NCBI GenBank assembly: GCA_007694005.1
Contig: RECN01000111.1
Span: 1 to 32,451, forward strand
DNA from: Spirochaetaceae bacterium
GTDB taxonomy: Bacteria > Spirochaetota > Spirochaetia > DSM-27196 > SKKC01
Direction: 5' to 3'
DNA: 32,451 nucleotides
Shown: positions 1-7,409 of the stretch, piece after piece
Layout of the letters: every line of letters begins with the position of its first letter
Numbering within the stretch: position 1 is the stretch's first letter
Program-made: the position numbers and the translations under genes
The notes under the pieces: model-generated
What the model saw: the letters and a program-made list of their open reading frames with translations, nothing else
Database searches by the model: none
Told to the model about the DNA's origin: nothing

Positions 1-2
1 TG

Positions 3-254
3 TATCTTCTGTGGCACAACATTGAGAAGCCGTATCGGATCTCACCGCAGTCATCAATCACGCACGCAGAGGCTGCAGGGATTGAGGCGTGGCGCGTAGC
101 CCGGCAGCGGAGACGGATGCTTCGGCAGCGGTCGTTTTTCACCCGCAGCGCGCTCTCCGAGACCCAGAGACGGGACTGGTTGCAGCTTCTGTGGACCCCG
201 GAACGGGAGAATCGGAGAAACCTCCGGATAACTCCATGCTATGCAGCGGCTTAG
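3..254 (+). CDS. C-terminal part of an unrecognised protein, cut by the window edge
   Basis: An open frame enters from the left edge and stops with TAG at 252-254, giving about 83 codons. The visible product begins YLLWHNIEKPYRI and is rich in Arg and Trp (segments WRVARQRRRMLRQ and RRDWLQLLWTP). I cannot name it. A basic, Trp/Arg-rich tail with a 'HNxEKPYR'-like stretch is reminiscent of the end of a transposase or integrase, but no catalytic residues are in view, so this is only a suggestion. A promoter-like pair for the next gene lies 40 bases downstream, so the two are probably not one operon. It could also be a chance open frame, since no start or upstream part is visible. Confidence 0.4.
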   Translation, partial: YLLWHNIEKPYRISPQSSITHAEAAGIEAWRVARQRRRMLRQRSFFTRSALSETQRRDWLQLLWTPERENRRNLRITPCYAAA

Positions 255-293
255 GCGATCTAAATCACCACAGTCGCGGACAGTAATTACAGG

Positions 294-322
294 TTGCCTT
301 GACGGGGCTCAGTCTCTACAAT
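294..322 (+). promoter_or_regulatory. Promoter-like -35/-10 pair for the exonuclease gene
   Basis: TTGCCT at 294-299 and TACAAT at 317-322 are separated by 17 bases. The -10 matches the consensus at five of six positions. The ATG of the next gene is at 330, so a start about seven bases after the -10 would put the 5' end of the mRNA at or next to the start codon. No Shine-Dalgarno sequence is present in between. Confidence 0.5.
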
Positions 323-329
323 CCCTTTC

Positions 330-896
330 ATGCACGACGACGCCGCTGTCTCAAAAACGATTTTCGCAGCCTTCGATTTCGAGACCACGGGCCTGCACGC
401 CGGGCTTGATCGTATTGTTGAGGTCGGCATCGTCCGCTTTCGAGGGGATCAGATTCTCGGTGAACTGGGTACACTCGTAAATCCTGGCATGGAAATACCC
501 GATGATGCGGCGGCTGTATCGGGAATTACCACCGATATGGTCACTGGTGCCGATCCCATCGATGTCGTATTACCGGATTTCATGGCTCTCTGCGATAACG
601 CTGTTCTGATCGCGCACAATGCGTCGTTCGATATGGGTTTTCTCAGAGCGGCGCTGCAGAGCGCCGGGTTACCGGACGTCACTAATCGGGTTATCGACAC
701 ACAGGTTCTTGCGCAGCGTGCATTTCCCCGACAGAGAAGCTACGCCCTGCAGTCTCTCGTCGAACTGGTCGGGCTTCCGGAGAATAGCGCGCACAGAGCA
801 CTCGATGACGCGGTGACGTGCATGAGACTGTTCCATGCGTGCGCGGATGCTCTGAGCTTTATGGGTGAGGTTCAGCTGCGCGACGTGTACACTTGA
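330..896 (+). CDS. DnaQ-family 3'-5' exonuclease (DEDDh; Pol III epsilon-like)
   Basis: This 188-residue protein has all DEDDh exonuclease motifs. ExoI is FDFETTGL with Asp16 and Glu18; ExoII is HNASFDMGFL with Asp101; ExoIII is HRALDDA with His155 and Asp160. Enzymes of this family remove nucleotides from 3' ends using two metal ions, as the proofreading subunit of DNA polymerase III or as stand-alone exonucleases. The length covers the catalytic domain with almost no C-terminal tail, so the polymerase-binding extension of enterobacterial epsilon is missing. It may be the organism's epsilon-like proofreader or an accessory exonuclease. The ATG at 330 has no clear ribosome-binding site, and promoter-like hexamers end eight bases upstream. 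The gene converges on the next one with a 13-base gap. Confidence 0.9.
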   Translation: MHDDAAVSKTIFAAFDFETTGLHAGLDRIVEVGIVRFRGDQILGELGTLVNPGMEIPDDAAAVSGITTDMVTGADPIDVVLPDFMALCDNAVLIAHNASFDMGFLRAALQSAGLPDVTNRVIDTQVLAQRAFPRQRSYALQSLVELVGLPENSAHRALDDAVTCMRLFHACADALSFMGEVQLRDVYT

Positions 897-909
897 TACG
901 TCGCGCTGC

Positions 910-2985
910 TCAGAGTCGCCCGAGCAGTTTCAGCATGTACAGTTCAATATAGCGACGCAGCGACTCTTTTCGCCGTATCTGCGCGAAGCTGTCCTTATCG
1001 GAGAGCTCCTGGGCCATTTTCCGTATTCTGTCTGCTCCCGGCGGGGCCGAGCGAAATCCACTTCTCATCTTTCTGAGAAAGTCTCTGACAAGTGAGTTTA
1101 TGTCTTCTCTCAGATTCGATTTGGCAGGTTCGGCGATCAGGGGATTCCATTTTTCGTGCAGGTCTCCGAGCACTTTGTCTATGGATGACGGGTCGGGTAT
1201 GAACTCCTGCACCACATCTTTGACTTGTTGTCGATACGCTGCGTTCGGTGCCTTGCTGCCAGCGCTTTTCGGACGGGTAGGGCCGCTGCTCACACCCGTG
1301 CCGCGGCTTGTGTCCGACTTCATGCCGGTGTCTACTGCCGACATTGGAGGTGCTTCGTCGGTATCAATCCCCTCGTCGTCGCCGATTGTGGATGATGTTG
1401 ACGTTCTCCCCGACGAGGTGGTGGAGCTTCTGCTGTCCCGTTCGTCCGCCACGTCGTGTTCGACGCGATCAGATGGGCGCACACGCCCGGAAAACAGTGC
1501 GCGGACGTAGCGAGTAATTGCGCGCAGGAAAGGGGTCCCCAGATAAAACGGTAACAGGAGTTCGGCATCCTTGATGATCCTGTTCCGGTCGAGTTCAAAC
1601 ACCACATCAAGCGGCTGTAGTCTGCCTTTTTCCGGCGCGAAAATGATTCGCAGATCCTCCCGGTAGTCAGCATTTCCTTTTGTCGATTGCGCGAGTAGAA
1701 AGAGGATTTCGTACTTCAACAGACCGGCGAGATAGGGCGAGCGTGTTCGAACTTCCTGAAGGATGTGCTTCTGAAACAACTCGTCATTCTTCATGGACAT
1801 CAGTACTCGGTCCTGTTTGAATGCGGCAGAGCAGCGCTCGATATAATACCGCCTCAGCTCGTCCGATAAGGCCTCGCGGTGCTGAAGAAAGTGCGCAAAC
1901 GCGTGCGCTGACGGTACATAATAATCCACCTGATCCGCACCGCGTATGCGCAGGAGTGGAGCGAGTGAATCACCAGACCCCGGCTTGATTCGCTTTTCGA
2001 TTGTTTCGGCAACCCGGTCGGTGGGCAGTTTTCGGGAGATTGGATTACCCCTGTCGTCCGGCAGGGTAATCACATCGCGGAAGGTAAACGGTACCCGGCT
2101 GTCTTCGAGATGTTTTTCTACGACCTTGAGGGCAAATTCTTCTTCACGCTGTTTTTGATCAAGACCCCGATAATACGCGTTGTAATACCCGATCAGATAC
2201 GCCGCCTGAGCGCTCGAAGAGTCGTGTTCGAGCAGTTCGTTGCGTGAACGGATGTCCTTGATCATCGACGTGCACATGTGTGTCCACAGATTGTACGTGA
2301 AATCGGTCGGTCTTCGTATAGTGCTTACCGCATCGTGCGGGGTGGTGAGCACCTGTCTGATGGCATCACTCAAGGCGGCCTCACGTGTCGGGAAATGGCT
2401 CAGCAGTTTGTGGTGTATATACGAGGCGTTTTTGGTGGAGCGCAGGTAAAGACGGACCTTCTGCATGCACATCGACAGGAGCTCGGTCGCGACGCTTTCG
2501 GAGACGACGATGATACTCGGTATCTTATCCGGAAACTGAAGGCGCAAAATCTCCGGTGCTACTTCATCAGACTTCTGTATCCACTCGACGTACTCGCTTG
2601 TAACGTCGACGGGCCGCACGAGATCTGCCGGTATTACGCTTTCAAGCGATGCATCATCGGGGAATGGAACCGAAGGACGGTTTTCAATCTGTTTATACTT
2701 GTCCCGGATGAGACCGAGAAAGTAGAGCGGAAAGAAGACGCTGATAACCGAACCGCCTGAGTATTGCAGACTCAGGAGCCCGTCTTTCTCCATGGCCGTG
2801 AGAGATTCTACCAGGGTACCTTCCGCCCGATCGTCAGTAAGGGCGGACAGTTCTGGTTGTTCATCCGCACGGCGGTTTGCGTACTGCGTAACGAACTCTC
2901 GGACATAGCGGAACGGCAGACGCGCCGACGAAGACTGTTTCGCGCAGGCATGCAGTATAGGTGTAAGATTCAGTTTTTCGGCCAT
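910..2985 (-). CDS. Large uncharacterised cytoplasmic protein
   Basis: The reading frame is open further upstream, but I place the start at the ATG at 2985. It is preceded by GGGTGG, the protein quality changes there, and a perfect TATAAT lies upstream. The product has 691 residues and no signal peptide or membrane helix. Residues about 1-470 are mixed, mostly helical. About 500-590 is a Ser/Thr/Gly/Pro-rich, low-complexity linker with acidic patches. The last 100 residues are again helical and basic (for example VRDFLRKMRSGFRS and RRKESLRRYIELYMLKLLGRL). I recognise no catalytic motif. It resembles in style the long conserved hypothetical proteins of spirochaetes, but I cannot assign a family. 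It is divergent from the lipoprotein gene at 3133. Confidence 0.75.
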   Translation of the reverse strand: MAEKLNLTPILHACAKQSSSARLPFRYVREFVTQYANRRADEQPELSALTDDRAEGTLVESLTAMEKDGLLSLQYSGGSVISVFFPLYFLGLIRDKYKQIENRPSVPFPDDASLESVIPADLVRPVDVTSEYVEWIQKSDEVAPEILRLQFPDKIPSIIVVSESVATELLSMCMQKVRLYLRSTKNASYIHHKLLSHFPTREAALSDAIRQVLTTPHDAVSTIRRPTDFTYNLWTHMCTSMIKDIRSRNELLEHDSSSAQAAYLIGYYNAYYRGLDQKQREEEFALKVVEKHLEDSRVPFTFRDVITLPDDRGNPISRKLPTDRVAETIEKRIKPGSGDSLAPLLRIRGADQVDYYVPSAHAFAHFLQHREALSDELRRYYIERCSAAFKQDRVLMSMKNDELFQKHILQEVRTRSPYLAGLLKYEILFLLAQSTKGNADYREDLRIIFAPEKGRLQPLDVVFELDRNRIIKDAELLLPFYLGTPFLRAITRYVRALFSGRVRPSDRVEHDVADERDSRSSTTSSGRTSTSSTIGDDEGIDTDEAPPMSAVDTGMKSDTSRGTGVSSGPTRPKSAGSKAPNAAYRQQVKDVVQEFIPDPSSIDKVLGDLHEKWNPLIAEPAKSNLREDINSLVRDFLRKMRSGFRSAPPGADRIRKMAQELSDKDSFAQIRRKESLRRYIELYMLKLLGRL

Positions 2986-3046
2986 TTCGTAACCACCCGG
3001 AATCCTACCGCTACAACACCGGAGTCGGCAATATGGTTTCCAAACT

Positions 3047-3052
3047 ATTATA
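3047..3052 (-). promoter_or_regulatory. Perfect -10 box (TATAAT) for the leftward 691-residue gene
   Basis: Read on the minus strand, 3052-3047 is TATAAT. It would start transcription near 3040, leaving a leader of about 55 bases that carries the GGGTGG ribosome-binding site of the gene starting at 2985. The hexamer 17 bases further upstream is TGCACC, a poor -35, so the promoter may be activator-dependent or use another sigma factor. Confidence 0.4.
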
Positions 3053-3093
3053 TACCTTTCGCATACGACGGTGCACCGTAGCGGTGCGTCCCA

Positions 3094-3122
3094 TTGACAG
3101 CGTAAACGCACGCACGTAGCCT
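3094..3122 (+). promoter_or_regulatory. Weak promoter-like pair for the 3133 lipoprotein
   Basis: A perfect TTGACA at 3094-3099 is followed 17 bases later by TAGCCT at 3117-3122, which matches the -10 consensus at three positions. The start codon at 3133 is only 10 bases after the -10, so the leader would be about three or four bases and there is no Shine-Dalgarno sequence. The good -35 and exact spacing support it; the -10 is poor. Confidence 0.3.
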
Positions 3123-3132
3123 CAACGCATCG

Positions 3133-3669
3133 ATGTGCGAACGATTTCGAATCACACTGTTCTGTATCCTTGTCTTGCCCGTGATTCTGGGCTGTGCCTC
3201 GGCTGATAGCGAGTCTCCCGAGGATCAGGCTCACGTGCGAGAACCGGTTCAACCTGCGGCGCGACCGGACGAAAATGCTACCGTTACGGCAGCGCCGGAC
3301 CCGACGTCTGAAGAAACCTATGACGATGTAGAGCAGCTCGTCGATCGTTTAAACCGTATCATTGCTGATCGCAACTATGGGAGCTGGCGCGAGCAGCTAT
3401 CTGAAACGTATATCGAGACATTCTCGGATCCGGAGGTACTCGGTGAGTTTGAACGGGCAGCGGTGTTACGAAGGTCCGGGATACGATTAAGAACACTGTC
3501 TGATTTTTTTCACCACGTCGTCGTACCGAGTCGGCAGGACGCACGATTGGAAGAGCTTCAGCCCGATGGTGAACGTACTGTACTCGCGTTATCGGAGATT
3601 CAGGGGCGAACGGTCGTACTATATCGCTTTATTTGGGAAGAACAGGAGTGGAAAGTTGCGCCATTCTGA
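3133..3669 (+). CDS. Small predicted lipoprotein of unknown function
   Basis: The 178-residue product starts with a basic n-region and a hydrophobic stretch ending in LPVILGC, a good lipobox with Cys21 as the acylated residue. Residues about 22-60 are an acidic, Pro/Ala-rich linker. About 62-178 form a compact alpha/beta domain that begins VEQLVDRLNRIIADRNY and ends with LYRFIWEEQEWKVAPF, resembling the SnoaL/NTF2-like or lumazine-binding style of small exported domains. That similarity is only an impression. It is followed 25 bases later by the HEAT-like exported protein, and the two are probably co-transcribed. The start lacks an obvious ribosome-binding site. Confidence 0.75.
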   Translation: MCERFRITLFCILVLPVILGCASADSESPEDQAHVREPVQPAARPDENATVTAAPDPTSEETYDDVEQLVDRLNRIIADRNYGSWREQLSETYIETFSDPEVLGEFERAAVLRRSGIRLRTLSDFFHHVVVPSRQDARLEELQPDGERTVLALSEIQGRTVVLYRFIWEEQEWKVAPF

Positions 3670-3694
3670 TTATAATGAAGGGATAAGGAGACTT

Positions 3695-4396
3695 ATGTTT
3701 ATGCGACGTCGACTTGGCTTGGCAGCGGCACTTCTGCTGGTGGCTTGTACCGCGATTGCTCAGAACGGCAATGATCGTGGTCTCATGACAATAGAAGAGC
3801 TGTATCTGCAGGATGATCTGACAATCCGGGTGCTGCGCACGCAGGCCCTCTCGGTAGAACGCGAGCATAAGCTTGCGGCGCTTGAGCAGGCCACGGATCT
3901 GATTGGAACGGTAGACGAGCGGGCGCTTCTGAGCATACTGCGCGTTCTTGCCACAGACGGGTCGTCCTGGCAGGTTCGTGTCGGAGGTCGGCGCATGTAC
4001 GACTATCCCGATGTCCGCCGTGAAGCAGTACGAGTGATAGGTGAGGTCGGTGGCAGGTCTGCCGAAGTCATACTCAGAGAGGTTATTCAGTACGATCGTA
4101 ATCCCCTCGTCCTCTCGGAGGCAGTGTATGCGCTTCGATCAACCGGCATCTCTGCAGACACCGGCACCGCGACCGTGCTCGCGAACCTCATGAATCGTGA
4201 GCTGTCCCGTGTGAACCCGGATAATAATCTCATGTACGCATCCCTGCTCACGCTTGAGAGTCTCGCCTCCGACGGGAATGAGGCGATCTCCAACACAACC
4301 CTCATAAACAACTTGCTGAGGATCACCACGGGGCCGTATACTCGGCTCGTGCGAGAGAAAGCACTTGATGTTTTAAACGTAATGCGCGGTATGTGA
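3695..4396 (+). CDS. Exported HEAT-repeat-like protein
   Basis: The start at 3695 is preceded by AAGGAG with a four-base spacer; a second ATG at 3701 is also possible. The 233-residue product has an N-terminal signal peptide. It may be cleaved after AIA by signal peptidase I or be a lipoprotein, because LVAC with Cys18 fits a lipobox; the sequence does not decide. After about residue 30 the protein is all-helical with HEAT-like pairs, seen in DVRREAVRVIGEVGGRSAEV and ..LVREKALDVLNVM. HEAT repeats make protein-binding solenoids. It lies between a lipoprotein and a SanA-like gene, which suggests an envelope role. Partner unknown. Confidence 0.75.
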   Translation: MFMRRRLGLAAALLLVACTAIAQNGNDRGLMTIEELYLQDDLTIRVLRTQALSVEREHKLAALEQATDLIGTVDERALLSILRVLATDGSSWQVRVGGRRMYDYPDVRREAVRVIGEVGGRSAEVILREVIQYDRNPLVLSEAVYALRSTGISADTGTATVLANLMNRELSRVNPDNNLMYASLLTLESLASDGNEAISNTTLINNLLRITTGPYTRLVREKALDVLNVMRGM

Positions 4397-4446
4397 CGGT
4401 GTGATGCCATCCGACATGCAGAATATGTCTGGTGGGGTTAAAACCA

Positions 4447-4468
4447 CTCCGCCGCGCAGGCGGCGGAG
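4447..4468 (+). other. Strong GC-rich hairpin ahead of the SanA-like gene
   Basis: CTCCGCCGC at 4447-4455 and GCGGCGGAG at 4460-4468 are perfect inverted copies with a four-base loop. The hairpin lies 51 bases after the HEAT-like gene and three bases before the GGAGG ribosome-binding site of the next gene. No T-run follows, so it is not a standard terminator. It could attenuate, stabilise the 3' end of the upstream mRNA or affect translation of the SanA-like gene. If translation began at the GTG at 4432 the hairpin would be inside the coding region. Confidence 0.55.
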
Positions 4469-4482
4469 CTGGAGGCCTGGAA

Positions 4483-5166
4483 TTGGATCACCCTCGTCCA
4501 TTGTATGCATACATCGTGAAATATGCCGTTCTCCTTGGTTTGATTGTCGTTTTTTTTGCGTGGAGTGGAGTGCATAACGCCGCGAGAAGCCGACAGTATA
4601 ACGATCTCTCGGAAATACCACACAACAGAATTGCGCTTCTGCTCGGTACAAGCCAGTTCACGCGTTCTGGCGGGGCGAACCGTTTCTTCTGGCACCGAAT
4701 CGAAGCGGCGGCCAGTCTCTATCACGCAGGCAAAGCCGACTACATTATCGCAAGCGGCGACAACCGCTTTGCGAGCTACAACGAGCCGGAAAGCATGCGG
4801 CGCGCGTTGATTTCCTTTGACGTTCCGGATCATGTCATCGTGCTTGATTCCGCCGGTTTCAATACCTTTGATTCAGTCATTCGCAGTAAGCTCGTATTCG
4901 GCGCGGAGCGCATCACAATCGTGTCTCAGCCTTTCCACAACGCGCGGGCCATATTCATCGCTCGTAACAAAGGCATAGATGCGATCGGTTTCAACGCGGA
5001 AGACGTCCCACGGCAGGACGCATTCTCCGTGTACCTCAGGGAGTATTTCGCCCGCATAAAGGCCATGATCGACGTATACATTCTGCAGCGTGAACCGCGG
5101 GTCATGGATGAACCGATCGATGTCGACGAGCTCGTACGCCAGCAGGAAGCCCTGGGACCAAGATAA
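4483..5166 (+). CDS. SanA/YdcF-like DUF218 membrane protein
   Basis: I choose the TTG at 4483 because GGAGG stands seven bases before it; a GTG at 4432 in the same frame would add 17 Arg/Gly-rich residues and has no ribosome-binding site. The 227-residue protein has one N-terminal membrane helix (YAVLLGLIVVFFAWSGV) and then a DUF218 domain, with family hallmarks LLLGTSQ, IIASGDN, SAGFNTFDSV and VSQPFHNARA. DUF218 proteins such as Escherichia coli SanA are anchored in the inner membrane with the domain outside the cytoplasm and affect envelope barrier function; their reaction is not well defined. Length and motif order match SanA. It ends just before a GC-rich repeat and converges on the AAA+ gene. 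Confidence 0.85.
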   Translation: MDHPRPLYAYIVKYAVLLGLIVVFFAWSGVHNAARSRQYNDLSEIPHNRIALLLGTSQFTRSGGANRFFWHRIEAAASLYHAGKADYIIASGDNRFASYNEPESMRRALISFDVPDHVIVLDSAGFNTFDSVIRSKLVFGAERITIVSQPFHNARAIFIARNKGIDAIGFNAEDVPRQDAFSVYLREYFARIKAMIDVYILQREPRVMDEPIDVDELVRQQEALGPR

Positions 5167-5198
5167 GCGGTGATTACCCGGGAGAAAGGGCCGGTGTG

Positions 5199-5249
5199 GC
5201 GCCCCCGGGGACGAAGGCGCCCCCCGAGACCAAGCGCCCCCGGGACTAA
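5199..5249. repeat. Three tandem GC-rich units of 16-18 bases
   Basis: Three imperfect direct copies begin at 5199, 5217 and 5234. Each starts GCGCCCCC and continues CGGGGAC, CGAGACC or GGGACT, with GA/AA-rich joints. They fill the gap between the converging SanA-like and AAA+ genes, and the last copy overlaps the stop codon of the AAA+ gene. The units are partly self-complementary (CCCCCGGGG), so they could fold at the 3' ends of both mRNAs. Confidence 0.6.
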
Positions 5250-7243
5250 CCGGAGAACTCGCCCGGTTTTGGTATATCGCGTTTTGTTATGGTGCAGAGT
5301 ATTTCATCGGTCAGTGGTGAGATTTTGGAAATGCGGTTCGCCTGCCGTTCCATGATATTTTCAAACAGGTTTCGTACCATGCGGCCGTTTCCGAAGCTTC
5401 GCCCTCTCTTTTCGTAGAGCGACGTAATCAGTGACAGAACCGATCTGCGTGCGTTCGGTGTCAGTCGAAAACTGGAACCTTCTGCAAACACGTCAAAGAT
5501 CTGAAGCAGCTCCTGTGGCGTGTAGTGCTCGAAGTAGAAGTATCGGCTGAAACGGCTCTTCAGGCCCGGGTTACTGTCGATGAACTCGTTCATCTCGTCA
5601 GGATAGCCGGCTGCGATCACGACAAGGCGTTCGCGGTTGTCTTCCATGCGTTTCAGCAGGGTGTCGATCACTTCCTGTCCAAAATCCTTATCTCCGCTGC
5701 GGGGATTAAGGGCGTAGGCCTCGTCGATGAACAGCACGCCGTCGAGCGCTTTCTGTACGACTTCCTCAACCTTGATCGCGGTCTGGCCGACGTATCCGGC
5801 GACAAGACCCGCGCGGTCTGTCTCGACCATGTGTCCCTTGTCGAGAAGGCCGAGACATCGATATACCCGGCCGAGATACCTGGCGATGGTCGTTTTTCCC
5901 GTTCCCGGCGGACCGTAGAATACCGCATGCATGGAGAAGGGTTTGACCGGAAAGTTTCGTTTCTCGCGTTCTCTGTGCACGCGTATCAGATTCACGAAAG
6001 TATCGATCTGTGCCTTGACGTTGTCCATGCCGATGAGCTGGTGTATCTCTTCAAGCACATCCTCAAGCGTTTCCTCACGGTCATCGACCCGGACAGAGGT
6101 ATCTTCATCTTTCTCCGCATCGGTTTCCGCGTCATCCCCGTAGAGGAGTTTTTCGACTCTGGCGAGGCGTTTCTTGCGCAGCTGTGTGTGCATGCCCGAA
6201 GCCTTGAGGATACGGTCGGCGAAACCCCGGAACGCTTCAGCGACGGTCGTTCCGTCGTCGCTAAGGTCTTCTTCATCCTTCTGCTTCAGAATGTCGAGGC
6301 TTCGCAGACTCTCGGGTTTCGAGAACCGGTGCTTTCTCATTTCGTTCAGGATGACATCCCAGTGGCCCAACAGGTCCTTTGCCTGCCGGTAGGAGACCGT
6401 GTCGTAGCGAAAAAGGTCGACCAGGAGCTCCCGATCTCGTGTCAAGGTCTGGCGCATCGGCAGGAACACGACAATTATGAACAGTCGTGCCGCATCGGAG
6501 AGCTGATCCCGGTCGCCGATACACATATCGGCAAGCTGGAACAGATCTGCTACGAGCGTATTGAAAAAACCCGGTTCACCGGGAACCTGTTTGAACTCGT
6601 TCAGGGTCATGAACATTTCGCGTGCAGCGAGAAACTGTCCGGTAAGGACACTGAGTCTGTTTTCTCCAGATGATGAGCGTACCGTCCCGTCCCTGCTTTC
6701 GTGATCTTCGTCGTTGTAAGGCGGGTGGGCCGGGCCGGATTCGGGCCGTGGCGGACGTACGGTTGGTGTCACCGGTGGTTTGGGAGCAGCCGGCGGGATC
6801 ATGTCGGCGCTTCCGGGCAGGTCGTCTGAGACCATGTGCACGGTGATTCCCGATACAACATCGTTAATCTGCGTCTCTGAAGCCGTTGTATTGAGAAAAC
6901 AGGTGCCTGCCGAGTGTTCAATGCAGAGCTTGTAGCCGCCGCGACTGCCGCGGGACTCTGCAGAGAGCAGATCTACAAACTCCAGGATCTCGGGCTGTGA
7001 CTGTGAACCGGCATTTGAGACGAACATGACGCGGCTATCGGTCAGGCAGAGTATGCCCGAGACTCCGGAACCGGTCCCCGAAAGCCGTATTCCCCGCCAG
7101 AATCCCTCAAGCACGTTCTCTATCCGTTCTCCGTTCCGAAGAATGGAAGATAGGCTTGAGAGCAGGTTCGGTTTGAAGCTGACCGAGGCCCAGGCGGGGA
7201 TCTGACTCAGCTGTTGTTGTATGTCGTCAAGCTGTTCTTCCAT
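5246..7243 (-). CDS. CbxX/SpoVK-type AAA+ ATPase with N-terminal PH-like domain
   Basis: The 665-residue protein has three parts. Residues about 37-135 look like a bacterial (YokE-type) PH domain, with beta-strands around VSGILCLTDSRVMFVS and a closing helix. About 148-185 is a Pro-rich linker, and 195-400 a helical, highly charged region. Residues 403-660 are a CbxX/CfqX-type AAA+ module: Walker A GPPGTGKT at 444-451, Walker B LFIDEA at 504-509, the pore-like segment GLVAGYVGQTA near 479-489, and arginines in LKSRFSRYF. Such ATPases remodel proteins; CbbX, for example, acts on Rubisco. Usual family members are about 300 residues, so the N-terminal 400 are extra and presumably target it. The gene stands alone, with divergent and convergent neighbours. 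Confidence 0.88.
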   Translation of the reverse strand: MEEQLDDIQQQLSQIPAWASVSFKPNLLSSLSSILRNGERIENVLEGFWRGIRLSGTGSGVSGILCLTDSRVMFVSNAGSQSQPEILEFVDLLSAESRGSRGGYKLCIEHSAGTCFLNTTASETQINDVVSGITVHMVSDDLPGSADMIPPAAPKPPVTPTVRPPRPESGPAHPPYNDEDHESRDGTVRSSSGENRLSVLTGQFLAAREMFMTLNEFKQVPGEPGFFNTLVADLFQLADMCIGDRDQLSDAARLFIIVVFLPMRQTLTRDRELLVDLFRYDTVSYRQAKDLLGHWDVILNEMRKHRFSKPESLRSLDILKQKDEEDLSDDGTTVAEAFRGFADRILKASGMHTQLRKKRLARVEKLLYGDDAETDAEKDEDTSVRVDDREETLEDVLEEIHQLIGMDNVKAQIDTFVNLIRVHREREKRNFPVKPFSMHAVFYGPPGTGKTTIARYLGRVYRCLGLLDKGHMVETDRAGLVAGYVGQTAIKVEEVVQKALDGVLFIDEAYALNPRSGDKDFGQEVIDTLLKRMEDNRERLVVIAAGYPDEMNEFIDSNPGLKSRFSRYFYFEHYTPQELLQIFDVFAEGSSFRLTPNARRSVLSLITSLYEKRGRSFGNGRMVRNLFENIMERQANRISKISPLTDEILCTITKRDIPKPGEFSG

Positions 7244-7337
7244 GATCCGTCAATGCTGCACAGGTTTCCGGACTGTCCCGGTTCAAGGCGAGTATATCAG
7301 ACCCGATAGCGCCCTGCCACCATGATACGACGACATG

Positions 7338-7366
7338 TTGTCGATACGGTGGAGTGGAGATATAGT
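7338..7366 (+). promoter_or_regulatory. Promoter-like pair for the ankyrin lipoprotein
   Basis: TTGTCG at 7338-7343 and TATAGT at 7361-7366 have a 17-base spacer; the -10 matches at five of six positions. Transcription would start near 7373, giving a leader of about 37 bases with GGTGG ahead of the GTG start at 7410. Confidence 0.5.
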
Positions 7367-7409
7367 CTGCGTAGTTTACAGTGAAAAAAATAAAGAAAAG
7401 GTGGTTGTT

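Noticed and set aside
89-286. Small plus-strand frame near the left edge
   Set aside because: It overlaps the frame that enters from the left edge, has no ribosome-binding site and a low-complexity product.
5525-6673. Plus-strand open frame of 382 codons
   Set aside because: It lies fully antisense to the AAA+ gene, whose Walker motifs and domain order are clear; the frame has no family features or ribosome-binding site.
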